Positions 8,024 through 16,078 are shown, numbered from the stretch's first letter. The stretch: DNA of 23,000 bases from Gastranaerophilus sp045639085 (GCA_045639085.1 JAZUCM010000053.1:1-23000); one strand, 5' to 3'. Numbers and translations are program-made. Notes: generated from the letters alone by a model not told the origin.

Positions 8024-8054
8024 TTGCATTTTCATCTGTTCATGTTAGTATAAT
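8024..8054 (+). promoter_or_regulatory. rplJL promoter
   Basis: TTGCAT (8024-8029) and a perfect TATAAT (8049-8054) are separated by 19 nt. Transcription would begin around 8060, exactly where the L10 leader motif starts, which supports the call. Confidence 0.6.
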
Positions 8055-8057
8055 TAT

Positions 8058-8236
8058 ATAGACCGTAGAAATCGGTGGCATATTGCCTTAATTTTGCCGG
8101 TGGAGGTTTTACTCAAAAAACAAATTTAGCGATTTTTGTGTAAGATTTTGCGGTTTATAAAGGCTGTGAAGTCTTTTTTAATTTAAAAGGTCGATAATAT
8201 AAAGCCTAAATAGGCATTGTGGATAAAACTTCCACG
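8058..8236 (+). ncRNA. Ribosomal protein L10 leader (autoregulatory mRNA element of rplJL)
   Basis: The sequence just after the promoter matches the L10 leader family (Rfam L10_leader). GACCGTAG at 8061-8068 is followed by a GGCA-TAT-TGCC hairpin (8077-8087), the CCTTAAT block, and TGCCGGTGGAGGT. In characterised bacteria L10, or the L10-L12 complex, binds this element and represses rplJL expression. The rest of the 220-nt leader holds a small hairpin at 8204-8215. One strand at 8224-8235 can pair with 8100-8111 over 12 bp, with one G-U pair. No intrinsic terminator is seen, so control at translation or by helix switching is more likely than attenuation. Confidence 0.82.
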
Positions 8237-8262
8237 ATAGAAGGTAGAAAAAGGAGCCGAAA

Positions 8263-8781
8263 ATGTCAACAAAAGCATTTAAATCTGAAAAAGTCGAAGC
8301 AATAAAGGCTAAGATTGAAAAAGCGCAAGTTGCAATTTTGACTGAATACAAAGGCTACAACGTTGAAGAAATTACCAAACTTAGACGCGAACTTCAAAAA
8401 CAAGGCGGCGACTACATGGTAACTAAAAACACTTTGGCAAAAATCGCTTTCAAAGGAACAGAATTTGAACCTTTGGCTGAGATGATGACAGGTGCAACAG
8501 CAATCGCATTTGGTTTTGAAGATCAAGTTGCCCCAGCTAAAGTTGTAGCGCAATTCATCAAAGAAAGCAAAAAAGGCGCAATGTTGGGCGGTGCCTTGGA
8601 TGGTAAATTGTTGAGCGCAAAAGAAGCAGAAGCGTTGTCAAAACTTCCGTCAAAAGAAGAACTTTACGCAAAAATTCTTGGTTCAATCAACTCACCAGCA
8701 TCAGGCATTGCAAACTCTATGTCAGCAGTTATGTCACAACTTACACGTGCTATGGCAGCTGTTAGAGACTTAAAGGCGTAA
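8263..8781 (+). CDS. rplJ: 50S ribosomal protein L10
   Basis: The base of the ribosomal stalk: it binds 23S rRNA and carries the L7/L12 dimers. The 172-residue sequence shows the family pattern: EKVEAIKAKIEKAQVAILTE at the start, ITKLRRELQKQGGDYMVTKN, GATAIAFGFEDQVAPAKV, and a helical C-terminus (SPASGIANSMSAVMSQLTRA) for L7/L12 binding. AAGGAG at 8251-8256 lies 6 nt before ATG. The L10 leader upstream indicates feedback control; rplL follows after 43 bp. Confidence 0.98.
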   Translation: MSTKAFKSEKVEAIKAKIEKAQVAILTEYKGYNVEEITKLRRELQKQGGDYMVTKNTLAKIAFKGTEFEPLAEMMTGATAIAFGFEDQVAPAKVVAQFIKESKKGAMLGGALDGKLLSAKEAEALSKLPSKEELYAKILGSINSPASGIANSMSAVMSQLTRAMAAVRDLKA

Positions 8782-8824
8782 GCCACAAAAAAACACTAAC
8801 AAAATATAAAAAGGAGAAATAAAA

Positions 8825-9199
8825 ATGAGTAAAGTAGAAACTATTTTAGAAGAAATTTCATCATTAACATTATTAGAAGCAGCTGAATTAGTAAAAGCTA
8901 TGGAAGAAAAATTCGGCGTATCAGCAGCAGCTCCTGTTGCAGTAGCAGCAGTTGCAGCAGCTCCTGCAGCAGCAGAAGAAGCTGGTTCTGACGAAGTTAC
9001 AGTTGTTTTGGCATCAGCTGGTGCTAACAAAATCGCTGTATTGAAAGAAGTTCGTGCTATCACAGGCTTGGGCTTGAAAGAAGCTAAAGACTTGGTAGAC
9101 GGCGCTCCAAAACCAGTTAAAGAAAACATCAAAAAAGACGAAGCTGAAGCTATCAAAAAACAACTTGAAGCTGCTGGCGCAACTGTAGAATTGAAATAG
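8825..9199 (+). CDS. rplL: 50S ribosomal protein L7/L12
   Basis: The multi-copy stalk protein that recruits translational GTPases. The 124-residue product has an N-terminal dimerisation domain (ISSLTLLEAAELVKAMEEKF), an Ala-rich hinge (about 40-56) and a C-terminal domain with LKEVRAITGLGLKEAKDLVD and a terminal GATVELK. Codon use is noticeably more biased (GCT, GCA, GAA, AAA) than in neighbouring genes, as expected for high expression. A strong AAGGAG lies 8 nt before ATG. A strong terminator follows. Confidence 0.98.
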   Translation: MSKVETILEEISSLTLLEAAELVKAMEEKFGVSAAAPVAVAAVAAAPAAAEEAGSDEVTVVLASAGANKIAVLKEVRAITGLGLKEAKDLVDGAPKPVKENIKKDEAEAIKKQLEAAGATVELK

Positions 9200-9223
9200 T
9201 TGAATTTCGTTTCAAAAAAGTTC

Positions 9224-9257
9224 AAAAAACTCGGGTTTCTAAAAACCCGAGTTTTTT
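9224..9257. terminator. Bidirectional intrinsic terminator between rplL and ruvA
   Basis: A perfect 15-bp inverted repeat (9224-9238 with 9243-9257) closes a 4-nt CTAA loop. The stem has a CTCGGG core flanked by A and T runs, so a U tract follows the hairpin on either strand. It can end both rplJL (+) and dnaA-ruvA (-), which converge here. Confidence 0.93.
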
Positions 9258-9283
9258 ATTGAAATCTTTCATCCATCAAACAA

Positions 9284-9904
9284 CTACACGGACAAAATTC
9301 TAAGCGCTGCTTGTAAAATTTCTTCCGCGGTCGTTGAAAATGTAATATCCCCACTCAATTGGGCAAAAGCAGATTTAATTTCCGATTTTTCATACCCGAA
9401 AGATAACAAAACAGCTTGTGCATCGACCAAATTAGAATTCTCTTCGCGAATTTTCTCCACAAAAGTCGGCACGGAAAAATCTTTCTGATAATTAATCAAT
9501 TTGTCTTTGAGTTCAAGAATGATTTTTTGAGCCAACTTAGGTCCAACCCCTTTGGCCAGCGTGAGTTCTTTATAATTTCCGTCAATAACCAAGCCGATTA
9601 ACTCAGAAGCCGAAAACTTATCAAGCAATGTAAGCGCCATTTTCATACCAACGCCGGAAACAGAAGTCAAAACATTAAAAATATCTCGATCTTCCTTGTG
9701 AACAAAACCGCAAAGCGACATTTTGTCTTCTTTATGAATTAAAACAGTGTAAATTTTTTTCTCAACTGTAGAAACATCCAATGTCGCAAAATCACGGCCG
9801 GTAACTTCTAAAAGATACCCAAGCCCAAAAGCCTCAAGAGTCAAGAAAAATCCTTTTGGCAGTGCTGATTTGACAGCGACAACACCTTTAATATAATCGT
9901 ACAT
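9284..9904 (-). CDS. ruvA: Holliday junction branch migration protein RuvA
   Basis: RuvA tetramers bind Holliday junctions and load the RuvB motor. The 206-residue protein begins MYDYIKGVVAVKS, the usual OB-fold start. It has a helix-hairpin-helix region (FNVLTSVSGVGMKMALTLL and LTLAKGVGPKLAQKIILEL near 105-135) and a C-terminal RuvB-binding domain (LSFGYEKSEIKSAF). The frame opens upstream at a TTG (9925), but the GGGAG ribosome-binding site 9 nt before ATG 9904 decides for the later start. It lies 22 bp after dnaA and is probably co-transcribed with it. ruvB and ruvC are not in the window. Confidence 0.95.
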   Translation of the reverse strand: MYDYIKGVVAVKSALPKGFFLTLEAFGLGYLLEVTGRDFATLDVSTVEKKIYTVLIHKEDKMSLCGFVHKEDRDIFNVLTSVSGVGMKMALTLLDKFSASELIGLVIDGNYKELTLAKGVGPKLAQKIILELKDKLINYQKDFSVPTFVEKIREENSNLVDAQAVLLSFGYEKSEIKSAFAQLSGDITFSTTAEEILQAALRILSV

Positions 9905-9926
9905 AAAAATTTTCTCCCGTAACAAA

Positions 9927-11363
9927 TTAAGCGCGCAAAGTCGAAGTTATTTCTTCCACGCCGCGTTTGAGGTCGCGATTAGTCTTTATTTCATCACGAA
10001 TTTTTTCATAAGAATAAAGCATCGTTGTGTGTTTTTTGTTCAAAAAGTCCGCAATAGCCTCAAAACTTGCACCAAGAAGTTCCCTAATCAAATAAACAAC
10101 CACATGACGCGGCGCAGAAATCTTCTGACTGCGCGCAGGGCTCAAGAAATCTTCAACAGTAACGTTGTAATATTGGGCAATTGCTTGCGCAATAGATTGC
10201 ATTGTAAGCTCACACTCCTCGCCGGTACAGTTCAGAACTTTTTTAACATACTCAATAGAAAGTTCTGCACCGTCAATTTCCGCAAATGCACTAATTCTAT
10301 TGTAAGCACCTTCCAACTCGCGAACATTATTTTTGTAACTTTTAGCAATCAAGTCATAAACATCACACGGAATTTGGAGGCCATCTTTTTCAGCAAGATT
10401 GCGCAATATCGCAATACGAGTCTCAAACTCAGGCGGTGTCAACTCGACCATAATCCCCATTTCAAAACGGGTTCTAAGCCTATCCGGCAACGTCGGAATA
10501 TCTTTCGGAAGTCTATCAGACGTTATTACAATTTGTTTACCGTTGTTGTGAAGAGATTCAAATGTATGAAAAATCTCTTCCATTGTACGTTCTTTAGATT
10601 CAATGAATTGAATATCGTCAATCAGAAGCACATCAACATTACGAAACTTTTGGCGAAACTTATCCATACGTGAAACTCTGTCGCCACCTTTTTGAATACT
10701 AGAAATAACCTCATTGATATATTCTTCGGTTTTGACATATTTTACGCGTAATTTAGGCTTATGGAACAAAATATGATGACCTATTGCCTGCATAAGGTGA
10801 GTTTTGCCAAGGCCCGAAGCACCATAAATAAACAACGGATTATATTTTTGAGCCGGTTTTTCTGCAACAGCCATAGCAACAGCGTGTGCCATACGCGAGT
10901 TTTCACCGACAACAAAATTCTCAAATTTATACTTCAAATTAAGATTAACATCAGGGCGCAATTGAGTGGAACCTTCAGCAAGCGCCTGTTCTTTCTTGAC
11001 AGGATCTTCCAGTGACGGGCGCTGTTTTGCGGCTTCTTTTTTCATTTTGTCATTATATTTTTTTGCATAATCATCATCATAGTTAAGTTCAAAATCAACT
11101 TCTTTGCCACAAACCTTACTCAATGCCTCTTTAATTTCTTTCCTATGTGCATTAAGAAGAGCAATTGCAAAACGATGCGGCGTAACAAGGTAAAATTTGT
11201 CATGCTCAAAACTATTAGCCCCAACTGCCGTCAGCCAAGAATAATAAACATTATCAGGGATAACACTGCGAAGCAGAGCGGATGCTTCCGCCCATAACTT
11301 CACGAAATCCACACTTCCCGTATAATCAACTTTTGTTGATGCTATGCTAAATCCAAAGCTCAT
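9927..11363 (-). CDS. dnaA: Chromosomal replication initiator DnaA, with a divergent DNA-reading motif
   Basis: The 478-residue protein has all DnaA parts. Domain I (about 20-90) includes IPDNVYYSWL. A charged linker follows. The AAA+ core carries Walker A GASGLGKTH near 181, Walker B VLLIDDIQF near 245 and RLRTRF (arginine finger) near 295. The DNA-binding domain IV (about 394-478) contains SPARSQKISAPRHVVVYLIR. Where most DnaA proteins have GGRDHTT, this one reads LNKKHTT (441-447). The Asp replaced by Lys corresponds to a residue that contacts the DnaA box in E. coli. ATG 11363 has no Shine-Dalgarno; TAGAAT ends 7 nt upstream. ruvA follows. dnaN is not adjacent. A second dnaA elsewhere cannot be excluded. 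Confidence 0.95.
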   Translation of the reverse strand: MSFGFSIASTKVDYTGSVDFVKLWAEASALLRSVIPDNVYYSWLTAVGANSFEHDKFYLVTPHRFAIALLNAHRKEIKEALSKVCGKEVDFELNYDDDYAKKYNDKMKKEAAKQRPSLEDPVKKEQALAEGSTQLRPDVNLNLKYKFENFVVGENSRMAHAVAMAVAEKPAQKYNPLFIYGASGLGKTHLMQAIGHHILFHKPKLRVKYVKTEEYINEVISSIQKGGDRVSRMDKFRQKFRNVDVLLIDDIQFIESKERTMEEIFHTFESLHNNGKQIVITSDRLPKDIPTLPDRLRTRFEMGIMVELTPPEFETRIAILRNLAEKDGLQIPCDVYDLIAKSYKNNVRELEGAYNRISAFAEIDGAELSIEYVKKVLNCTGEECELTMQSIAQAIAQYYNVTVEDFLSPARSQKISAPRHVVVYLIRELLGASFEAIADFLNKKHTTMLYSYEKIRDEIKTNRDLKRGVEEITSTLRA

Positions 11364-11370
11364 AGGTAAA

Positions 11371-11376
11371 ATTCTA
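11371..11376 (-). promoter_or_regulatory. Possible -10 box of a leaderless dnaA transcript
   Basis: TAGAAT on the minus strand ends 7 nt before the dnaA ATG, and no ribosome-binding site is present. No good -35 box is seen, so this rests on position and on the same arrangement at other genes here. Confidence 0.35.
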
Positions 11377-11475
11377 CAACAAACTAATCGAACTTTGAGC
11401 GATTTGTTTTCATTTGTAACGATTTTTTATGTAAATATTTTTAAAGTAAGAAACTTTTGTTGTATTTTTATACTA

Positions 11476-13860
11476 ATGGAAATACGCAGCGAAACAAACA
11501 CGTTTTTACAAAACAAAAACATAGTAATGTTTGCGGTAACATTTGCTTTCATCCTCGGAGTAATCGCTTTTTACAACGGGCTCGAAATCCAACTGGCAGC
11601 ATTTGTTACCGTCGCAATGATTACTCTGCTTAGCTGTCAATTGGTCCCAAGAAAATTCGCCATTCTGGCAATCATAATGTTTTATTTAGGGTTTTTCAAC
11701 TCCAGCCTTAGGATAAAAGATTTCGACGACATCGCACTAATGGCTCCGGCAGAATTAACCGTTTCCGGGCAAATCGTAAGCATCCCCGAAGACATTGGCA
11801 CAACGTTTAAATTTTTTGTAAAAACTGACGAGCCCTCAGGCAAAATTCTGGCCTGGATAAACGATAAACAACACCGATTTGAAGACTTGAAAATAGGTAC
11901 GCACATAACGATAAAAGGGAATTTACGCCGCCCCGGAGTTGTGAGTAATCCTTCACAATTCGATTACGCACGCTACTTGCAAAACCGCAAAGTCTATTCT
12001 ATAATTTACGCCCAACGCGAAGATTGCGAAATTCTTGATGCAAAACTCAGCCCCAAATGGGTCTTTATACAAAAACTCAATACTTTGCGCACAAAAATAC
12101 TGAACGTACACAGACAAAATTTAAAATCTCCAAACATAGAAATCCTGGGCGGAATAGTGTTCGGTGACGACGCCGTTTCACCGCCAGAACATGTTAAATC
12201 CTCGTTCATAAACTCAGGACTTTTGCACATCTTGGCAGCATCCGGCATGAACGTTGCATTCATTTGGGGTTTTTGGTTCTTTTTTATGAAAAGATTTCGC
12301 GTCGGATACAAAATCACCTTGATATCGGGAATAATTCTTATAATCCTCTACACTTTAATGACAGGCCTTGGAGCCTCGGTTGTTCGTGCCGCCTTAATGC
12401 TAACATTTGTTCTCATCGGTAAACTTTTTGACCGCGACGCACACAGCGTATCGCTACTGTCATTTGTCGCACTTCTGATGCTGATTTACAACCCGGCGTA
12501 CCTTAACGACATCGGCTTTCAAATGTCATTCGTCGCGACATTGGGAATTCTCACAACCGGCCAAACATTGCATTTGAGAATGCAAAACATAAAACTTCCC
12601 GAAATTCTCAAAGGTGACGTTACGATCCCGATAGTTGCGCAAGCTTGGGTTGCGCCGACGCAAATGTTTTATTTTAACACTTTCGCCCCGTACGCCATTT
12701 TTGCAAACATCGCCATAATACCGTTTCTTTGCGTAATAAGTTTTGGCGGCTTTGTAAGCTCAATTTTGGCGATATTCAACCCACTTACAAAATACCTTTG
12801 CGCCGGCCTGGACTTCATCATAAATATGTTCATAAGTGTTGTAATAAACATTTCAAACTTCTTTTCATCAATCCCACATTCTCTCGTCACAACTCCTAAA
12901 CCAAGTGTTGCCGGGATAATAATCTATTACACTCTGCTTGGAATAATCACCCTCTTAATAAAAATCGGATTACACAAAAAACTCTTGATTACCGGCCTTT
13001 GCGCATTAATACTTTTAGGCTTTACATTTATAAAAATCCCCAACAATAATCTGGAAATAATCATGTTCGACGTACAAAACGCCGACTGTTTTCTGATTAA
13101 AACGCCCCAAAACGACTATTACATTATAGACACCGGGAAATTTTCCTACACAAGCCGTATCCCTCAAGCCGGCATGATAATCGGAAAATACCTAAAAAAC
13201 AACGGCATACGAAAAATTAAAGCGCTAATCGTAACCCACTTTGACAACGACCACGCAGGTGGCGCAGCCTACATCGTTGAAAATTTCAACGTTGAGAAAG
13301 TTTACCTGAGTTCAAACCAACAAAAAACCGTAACAGCCGCAGCACTATTTAACGCGCTGGAATACACAAAAACACCGTTTGAAGTTATCCAAAACACTGA
13401 TAATCTTCCAACAAACGACATCACTATAAAATTCTTACGCGCAAACATAAATGACAGCGACAACGAAAGTTCGCTCCAAACCCTACTTACCTACAAAGAT
13501 TTTGACGCGCTTTTCACTGGTGACGCCGGCACAAAAGCCTATGAAGAAATCAAAACAGCTCTCCCGCAACAAAAAATAGATTTATTAAAAGTCGGCCACC
13601 ACGGAGCAAAAAACGTAACCAGCCCCGAAATGCTCGAGTTTCTATCCCCTCAAATAGCACTTATCTCAACAGGGCCAAACCGTTTCGGCCACCCATCAAA
13701 ATCAACACTGGAAAACCTACGTCAATCTAATACAAAAATTTTCCGCACAGACTACGACCACGCCGTAAAAATAACAACAGACGGCAACACAATAAAAACC
13801 TACACTTTCAACTCAAAACGGCGAAAATTTACAGAAAACCAAACCTTTTTCGCGCAATAA
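11476..13860 (+). CDS. comEC: ComEC/Rec2-family DNA internalisation protein
   Basis: ComEC forms the inner-membrane channel that takes up single-stranded DNA during natural transformation. The 794-residue protein has an N-terminal membrane pair plus OB-like domain (DUF4131). The Competence domain follows, with many TM segments and SGLLHILAASGMNVAFIWGF near 250 and DIGFQMSFVATLGI near 345. The C-terminal metallo-beta-lactamase-like domain carries VTHFDNDHAGGAAY (HxDxDH, about 585-590), LFTGDAG and KVGHHGAKN. All three domains appear intact. The frame opens at 11344, but the 44-residue extension overlaps dnaA and its promoter region, so ATG 11476 is preferred. No Shine-Dalgarno is seen. Confidence 0.93.
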   Translation: MEIRSETNTFLQNKNIVMFAVTFAFILGVIAFYNGLEIQLAAFVTVAMITLLSCQLVPRKFAILAIIMFYLGFFNSSLRIKDFDDIALMAPAELTVSGQIVSIPEDIGTTFKFFVKTDEPSGKILAWINDKQHRFEDLKIGTHITIKGNLRRPGVVSNPSQFDYARYLQNRKVYSIIYAQREDCEILDAKLSPKWVFIQKLNTLRTKILNVHRQNLKSPNIEILGGIVFGDDAVSPPEHVKSSFINSGLLHILAASGMNVAFIWGFWFFFMKRFRVGYKITLISGIILIILYTLMTGLGASVVRAALMLTFVLIGKLFDRDAHSVSLLSFVALLMLIYNPAYLNDIGFQMSFVATLGILTTGQTLHLRMQNIKLPEILKGDVTIPIVAQAWVAPTQMFYFNTFAPYAIFANIAIIPFLCVISFGGFVSSILAIFNPLTKYLCAGLDFIINMFISVVINISNFFSSIPHSLVTTPKPSVAGIIIYYTLLGIITLLIKIGLHKKLLITGLCALILLGFTFIKIPNNNLEIIMFDVQNADCFLIKTPQNDYYIIDTGKFSYTSRIPQAGMIIGKYLKNNGIRKIKALIVTHFDNDHAGGAAYIVENFNVEKVYLSSNQQKTVTAAALFNALEYTKTPFEVIQNTDNLPTNDITIKFLRANINDSDNESSLQTLLTYKDFDALFTGDAGTKAYEEIKTALPQQKIDLLKVGHHGAKNVTSPEMLEFLSPQIALISTGPNRFGHPSKSTLENLRQSNTKIFRTDYDHAVKITTDGNTIKTYTFNSKRRKFTENQTFFAQ

Positions 13861-13867
13861 TACATCA

Positions 13868-14608
13868 TTACTCTTTTTTATGCGCGATACCTGCTTGATA
13901 TCCGGGAACGGTCAAGAAGAATGGTACTGTTTTAGAAATGATTTCACCGGCAGGCGTGCCCGGCGCCATCAATGTAATGGCCAAACATAAATCATCAACG
14001 TGTGGCGCAAAATCAGTTCCGCGAATTTCGCGTTCAACTTTTTTACCCGAAATCTTTTCATTTATAAAATTAGAAACACGATTTCCACCGATAATTCCGA
14101 CCGCCAAAGACGCACCCGTCAAGCCAACCGGCGGAATCGCCTTCAATGCACGATTCACATATTTTACAAAACCTTTGTCTTCACCATTAAGTTGCGGAAC
14201 TCGTTTCAAAATAGCTTCTTTGTGATTTTTATAGAAACGTGAAGCCAAACTAACACAAGCAATCGGAACACTTACGTTCCCCAACAGTTGGCTCAAAGAT
14301 TCTTGCAACTTAGATTTGAAATTCTCTTTTTTATCAAACAGTGCACCCCCAACAAGACCACCGGCCACAGAGCCGCCCGCAAGCCCTAAAACTTCAAACT
14401 CCTCTATTTTTAAGGTTTTGTCTTTTATTTTGAAAAGTGCCCAATCCTTAACCGGCGTTTGCGTAATTTTGGAAATTTTAAACCCTTGTTTATGCGCAAT
14501 AACACCGAATGCCGCCGCCGTTCCAAGCGCAGCAGTTGCCAAAATCTTTCGTTTCGACTCCTTACTTGGCTGATTATAATTTATCGGTAGCACTGGATTT
14601 ACTGACAT
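13868..14608 (-). CDS. Unknown glycine-rich membrane protein, MSVNP N-terminus
   Basis: Not recognised. The 246-residue product has several short hydrophobic, Gly/Ala-rich segments (about 22-38, 73-90, 108-122, 157-175 and 205-235). Some have glycine-zipper character (LGLAGGSVAGGLVGGALF). Charged loops lie between. It begins MSVNPVLPINYNQP, similar in style to the MSINPTTIKPQ start of the protein at 16400, suggesting a lineage-specific N-terminal signature. ATG 14608 is preferred on that ground, with AGGG 12 nt upstream. An earlier ATG (14632) would add MFAGKVCI and cannot be ruled out. It converges with comEC with only 7 bp between them and is divergent from the heptosyltransferase gene. No function is proposed. 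Confidence 0.75.
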   Translation of the reverse strand: MSVNPVLPINYNQPSKESKRKILATAALGTAAAFGVIAHKQGFKISKITQTPVKDWALFKIKDKTLKIEEFEVLGLAGGSVAGGLVGGALFDKKENFKSKLQESLSQLLGNVSVPIACVSLASRFYKNHKEAILKRVPQLNGEDKGFVKYVNRALKAIPPVGLTGASLAVGIIGGNRVSNFINEKISGKKVEREIRGTDFAPHVDDLCLAITLMAPGTPAGEIISKTVPFFLTVPGYQAGIAHKKE

Positions 14609-14710
14609 AATACACACTTTCCCTGCAAACATAAATTCCGTGAAAAAATTTTCTTGTCACCATATAACCATTTTGTTACAAAATTAAATAATATACAAGT
14701 ATTTTCATGC

Positions 14711-14716
14711 TATGCT
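14711..14716 (+). promoter_or_regulatory. Possible -10 box of a leaderless heptosyltransferase transcript
   Basis: TATGCT lies 6 nt before ATG 14723, with no ribosome-binding site between them. The -35 region is weak. Confidence 0.4.
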
Positions 14717-14722
14717 TTACTT

Positions 14723-15754
14723 ATGAAAAACAAAAAAGTTCTTTTAATTCGCCTTAGCGCCATGGGCGACGTGATTTTTAACATACCACTGGCAAATTGC
14801 CTTAAAGACAACGGTTACGAGGTCCATTGGCTCGTGTCGGAAAAGGGGTTTTCGTTTGTAAAAAACAATCCTTGCGTGGATAATGTTATCCTAGCGCCAA
14901 TTGAAAAATGGAAAAAAACAGGCAAACCGTTTGAAAACTTTTGTGAATATTTGCGCATAATAAAAGAACTTCGCGCGCAAAAATACGATATTGCAATTGA
15001 TACCCAACTCATTTTCAAAAGTTTTTTATGGACAAAATTTTGTGGTGCAAAACGCCGAATTGTTGCACGCAACGCACGAGAAGGAGCAATTTTAGGCGGA
15101 AACGAAATAATTCCGTCAACACGCGACGGCTACAAACGGCACGTTGTAAATTGTTACCTTAAATTTGCACAGCACCTTGGGCTTAAAACGGACAAATTTC
15201 GCGTAACCTTACCCGAAACATCACCCTCTGCAAAAAACAAAATCTCAGCCCTCCTAGAACCCTTAGATAAAACAAAAAAGACAATTATAATCGCTCCGGC
15301 AACAACCTGGGTTCCAAAACACTGGAATAAAGATAACTGGAAAAAACTTATTGATAACATCGGCGACAAATACAATCTTGTCTTCACGGGCATGCCAGCA
15401 GACGCAGAATTAATTTCCTATATCGGCGGCGACAACCATCTAAACCTCACCGGCAAAACAAACCTTGAAGATTTACAAGAACTCTTCACCCGTGCAGACT
15501 TACTTATTTCGCTCGATAGCGGCAGCACTCATCTGGCCTGGGCAACACAAAAAATAAAAATCATCACAATCTTTTGTTGCACTCCGCCAGGACTCTACGC
15601 ACCTTTAGGGCCCGAAAACCAATATATTGCGCTAACAGGTTCAAATCCTTGCCAACCTTGTCACAGAAAAAAATGTCCGAACAAAAATAAAAACACCTGC
15701 ACACTAACCCCTGAAGTTGCAGACGTTTTACGCGCACTCGAAGAACTACTTTAA
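14723..15754 (+). CDS. Glycosyltransferase family 9 (heptosyltransferase I-like)
   Basis: A 343-residue GT-B enzyme of family 9, most like lipopolysaccharide heptosyltransferase WaaC. Such enzymes add heptose from ADP-heptose to the LPS inner core at the cytosolic face of the inner membrane. The N-terminal domain begins KKVLLIRLSAMGDVIFNIPL. The donor-binding domain has IIIAPATTWVPKHWNKDNW, LTGKTNLEDLQELFTRADLL, SLDSGSTHLAWA and APLGPENQ. It ends with the Cys cluster PCQPCHRKKCPNKNKNTC seen in this family. An upstream in-frame ATG (14654) would add 23 residues; ATG 14723 fits the family start. Its last 9 bp overlap the end of the XRE gene (convergent). The acceptor cannot be deduced. No other LPS genes are nearby. 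Confidence 0.88.
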   Translation: MKNKKVLLIRLSAMGDVIFNIPLANCLKDNGYEVHWLVSEKGFSFVKNNPCVDNVILAPIEKWKKTGKPFENFCEYLRIIKELRAQKYDIAIDTQLIFKSFLWTKFCGAKRRIVARNAREGAILGGNEIIPSTRDGYKRHVVNCYLKFAQHLGLKTDKFRVTLPETSPSAKNKISALLEPLDKTKKTIIIAPATTWVPKHWNKDNWKKLIDNIGDKYNLVFTGMPADAELISYIGGDNHLNLTGKTNLEDLQELFTRADLLISLDSGSTHLAWATQKIKIITIFCCTPPGLYAPLGPENQYIALTGSNPCQPCHRKKCPNKNKNTCTLTPEVADVLRALEELL

Positions 15755-16078
15755 GAAATTTTTGTCCAAGTAAGACAAAACTTCTTTATAATGTCTCAAA
15801 TTTTTCTCGCTAACCGAGTAAACCATGCGCAAAACTTCTTTTCGCATCGGGGACAACTCATCTTCGACACGTATCCCAAAATCAGACAAATCCAGGTTCA
15901 ACGCCCTTTGCAACCTAAAAAACAGATTCAAAGACGGCGCATAAGTCGCACTCTCAATTCTTGAAATGTGTTGTTCGTTTACGTTTACTATTTCTGCAAG
16001 CTTAGCTTGTGTATAATTTAGCGCTTTTCTCGCCTCACGCACCTTACTTGCGATAAATTTTTTGTCATCAAAACTCAT
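15746..16078 (-). CDS. XRE-family helix-turn-helix transcriptional regulator
   Basis: A 110-residue small regulator. An HTH_3/Cro-C1 domain spans about residues 8-66: VREARKALNYTQAKLAEIVN, then VNEQHISRIESATYAPSLNL, in which Gln and the recognition-helix segment are clear. A short helical tail (about 70-110, SPMRKEVLRMVYSVSEKNL) may serve dimerisation. The frame extends 50 codons upstream, but that part is a low-quality intergenic translation; ATG 16078 starts the domain cleanly. A promoter with a dyad over its -10 box precedes it, consistent with autoregulation (inference). It converges with the heptosyltransferase with a 9-bp overlap and is divergent from the 533-residue membrane protein. 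Confidence 0.88.
   Translation of the reverse strand: MSFDDKKFIASKVREARKALNYTQAKLAEIVNVNEQHISRIESATYAPSLNLFFRLQRALNLDLSDFGIRVEDELSPMRKEVLRMVYSVSEKNLRHYKEVLSYLDKNFLK

Noticed and set aside
8112..8223. Intrinsic attenuator in the rplJ leader
   Set aside because: Only short AT-rich or 4-bp hairpins (such as 8204-8215) are present and none is followed by a U tract.
9905..9925. TTG start of ruvA
   Set aside because: The GGGAG ribosome-binding site lies inside this extension and is correctly spaced for ATG 9904.
11344..11475. 44-residue N-terminal extension of comEC
   Set aside because: It would overlap the start of dnaA on the other strand and reads like translated AT-rich intergenic DNA; ATG 11476 leads directly into the first membrane region.
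11364..11475. Replication origin next to dnaA
   Set aside because: No cluster of DnaA boxes or AT-rich 13-mer array was seen between dnaA and comEC.
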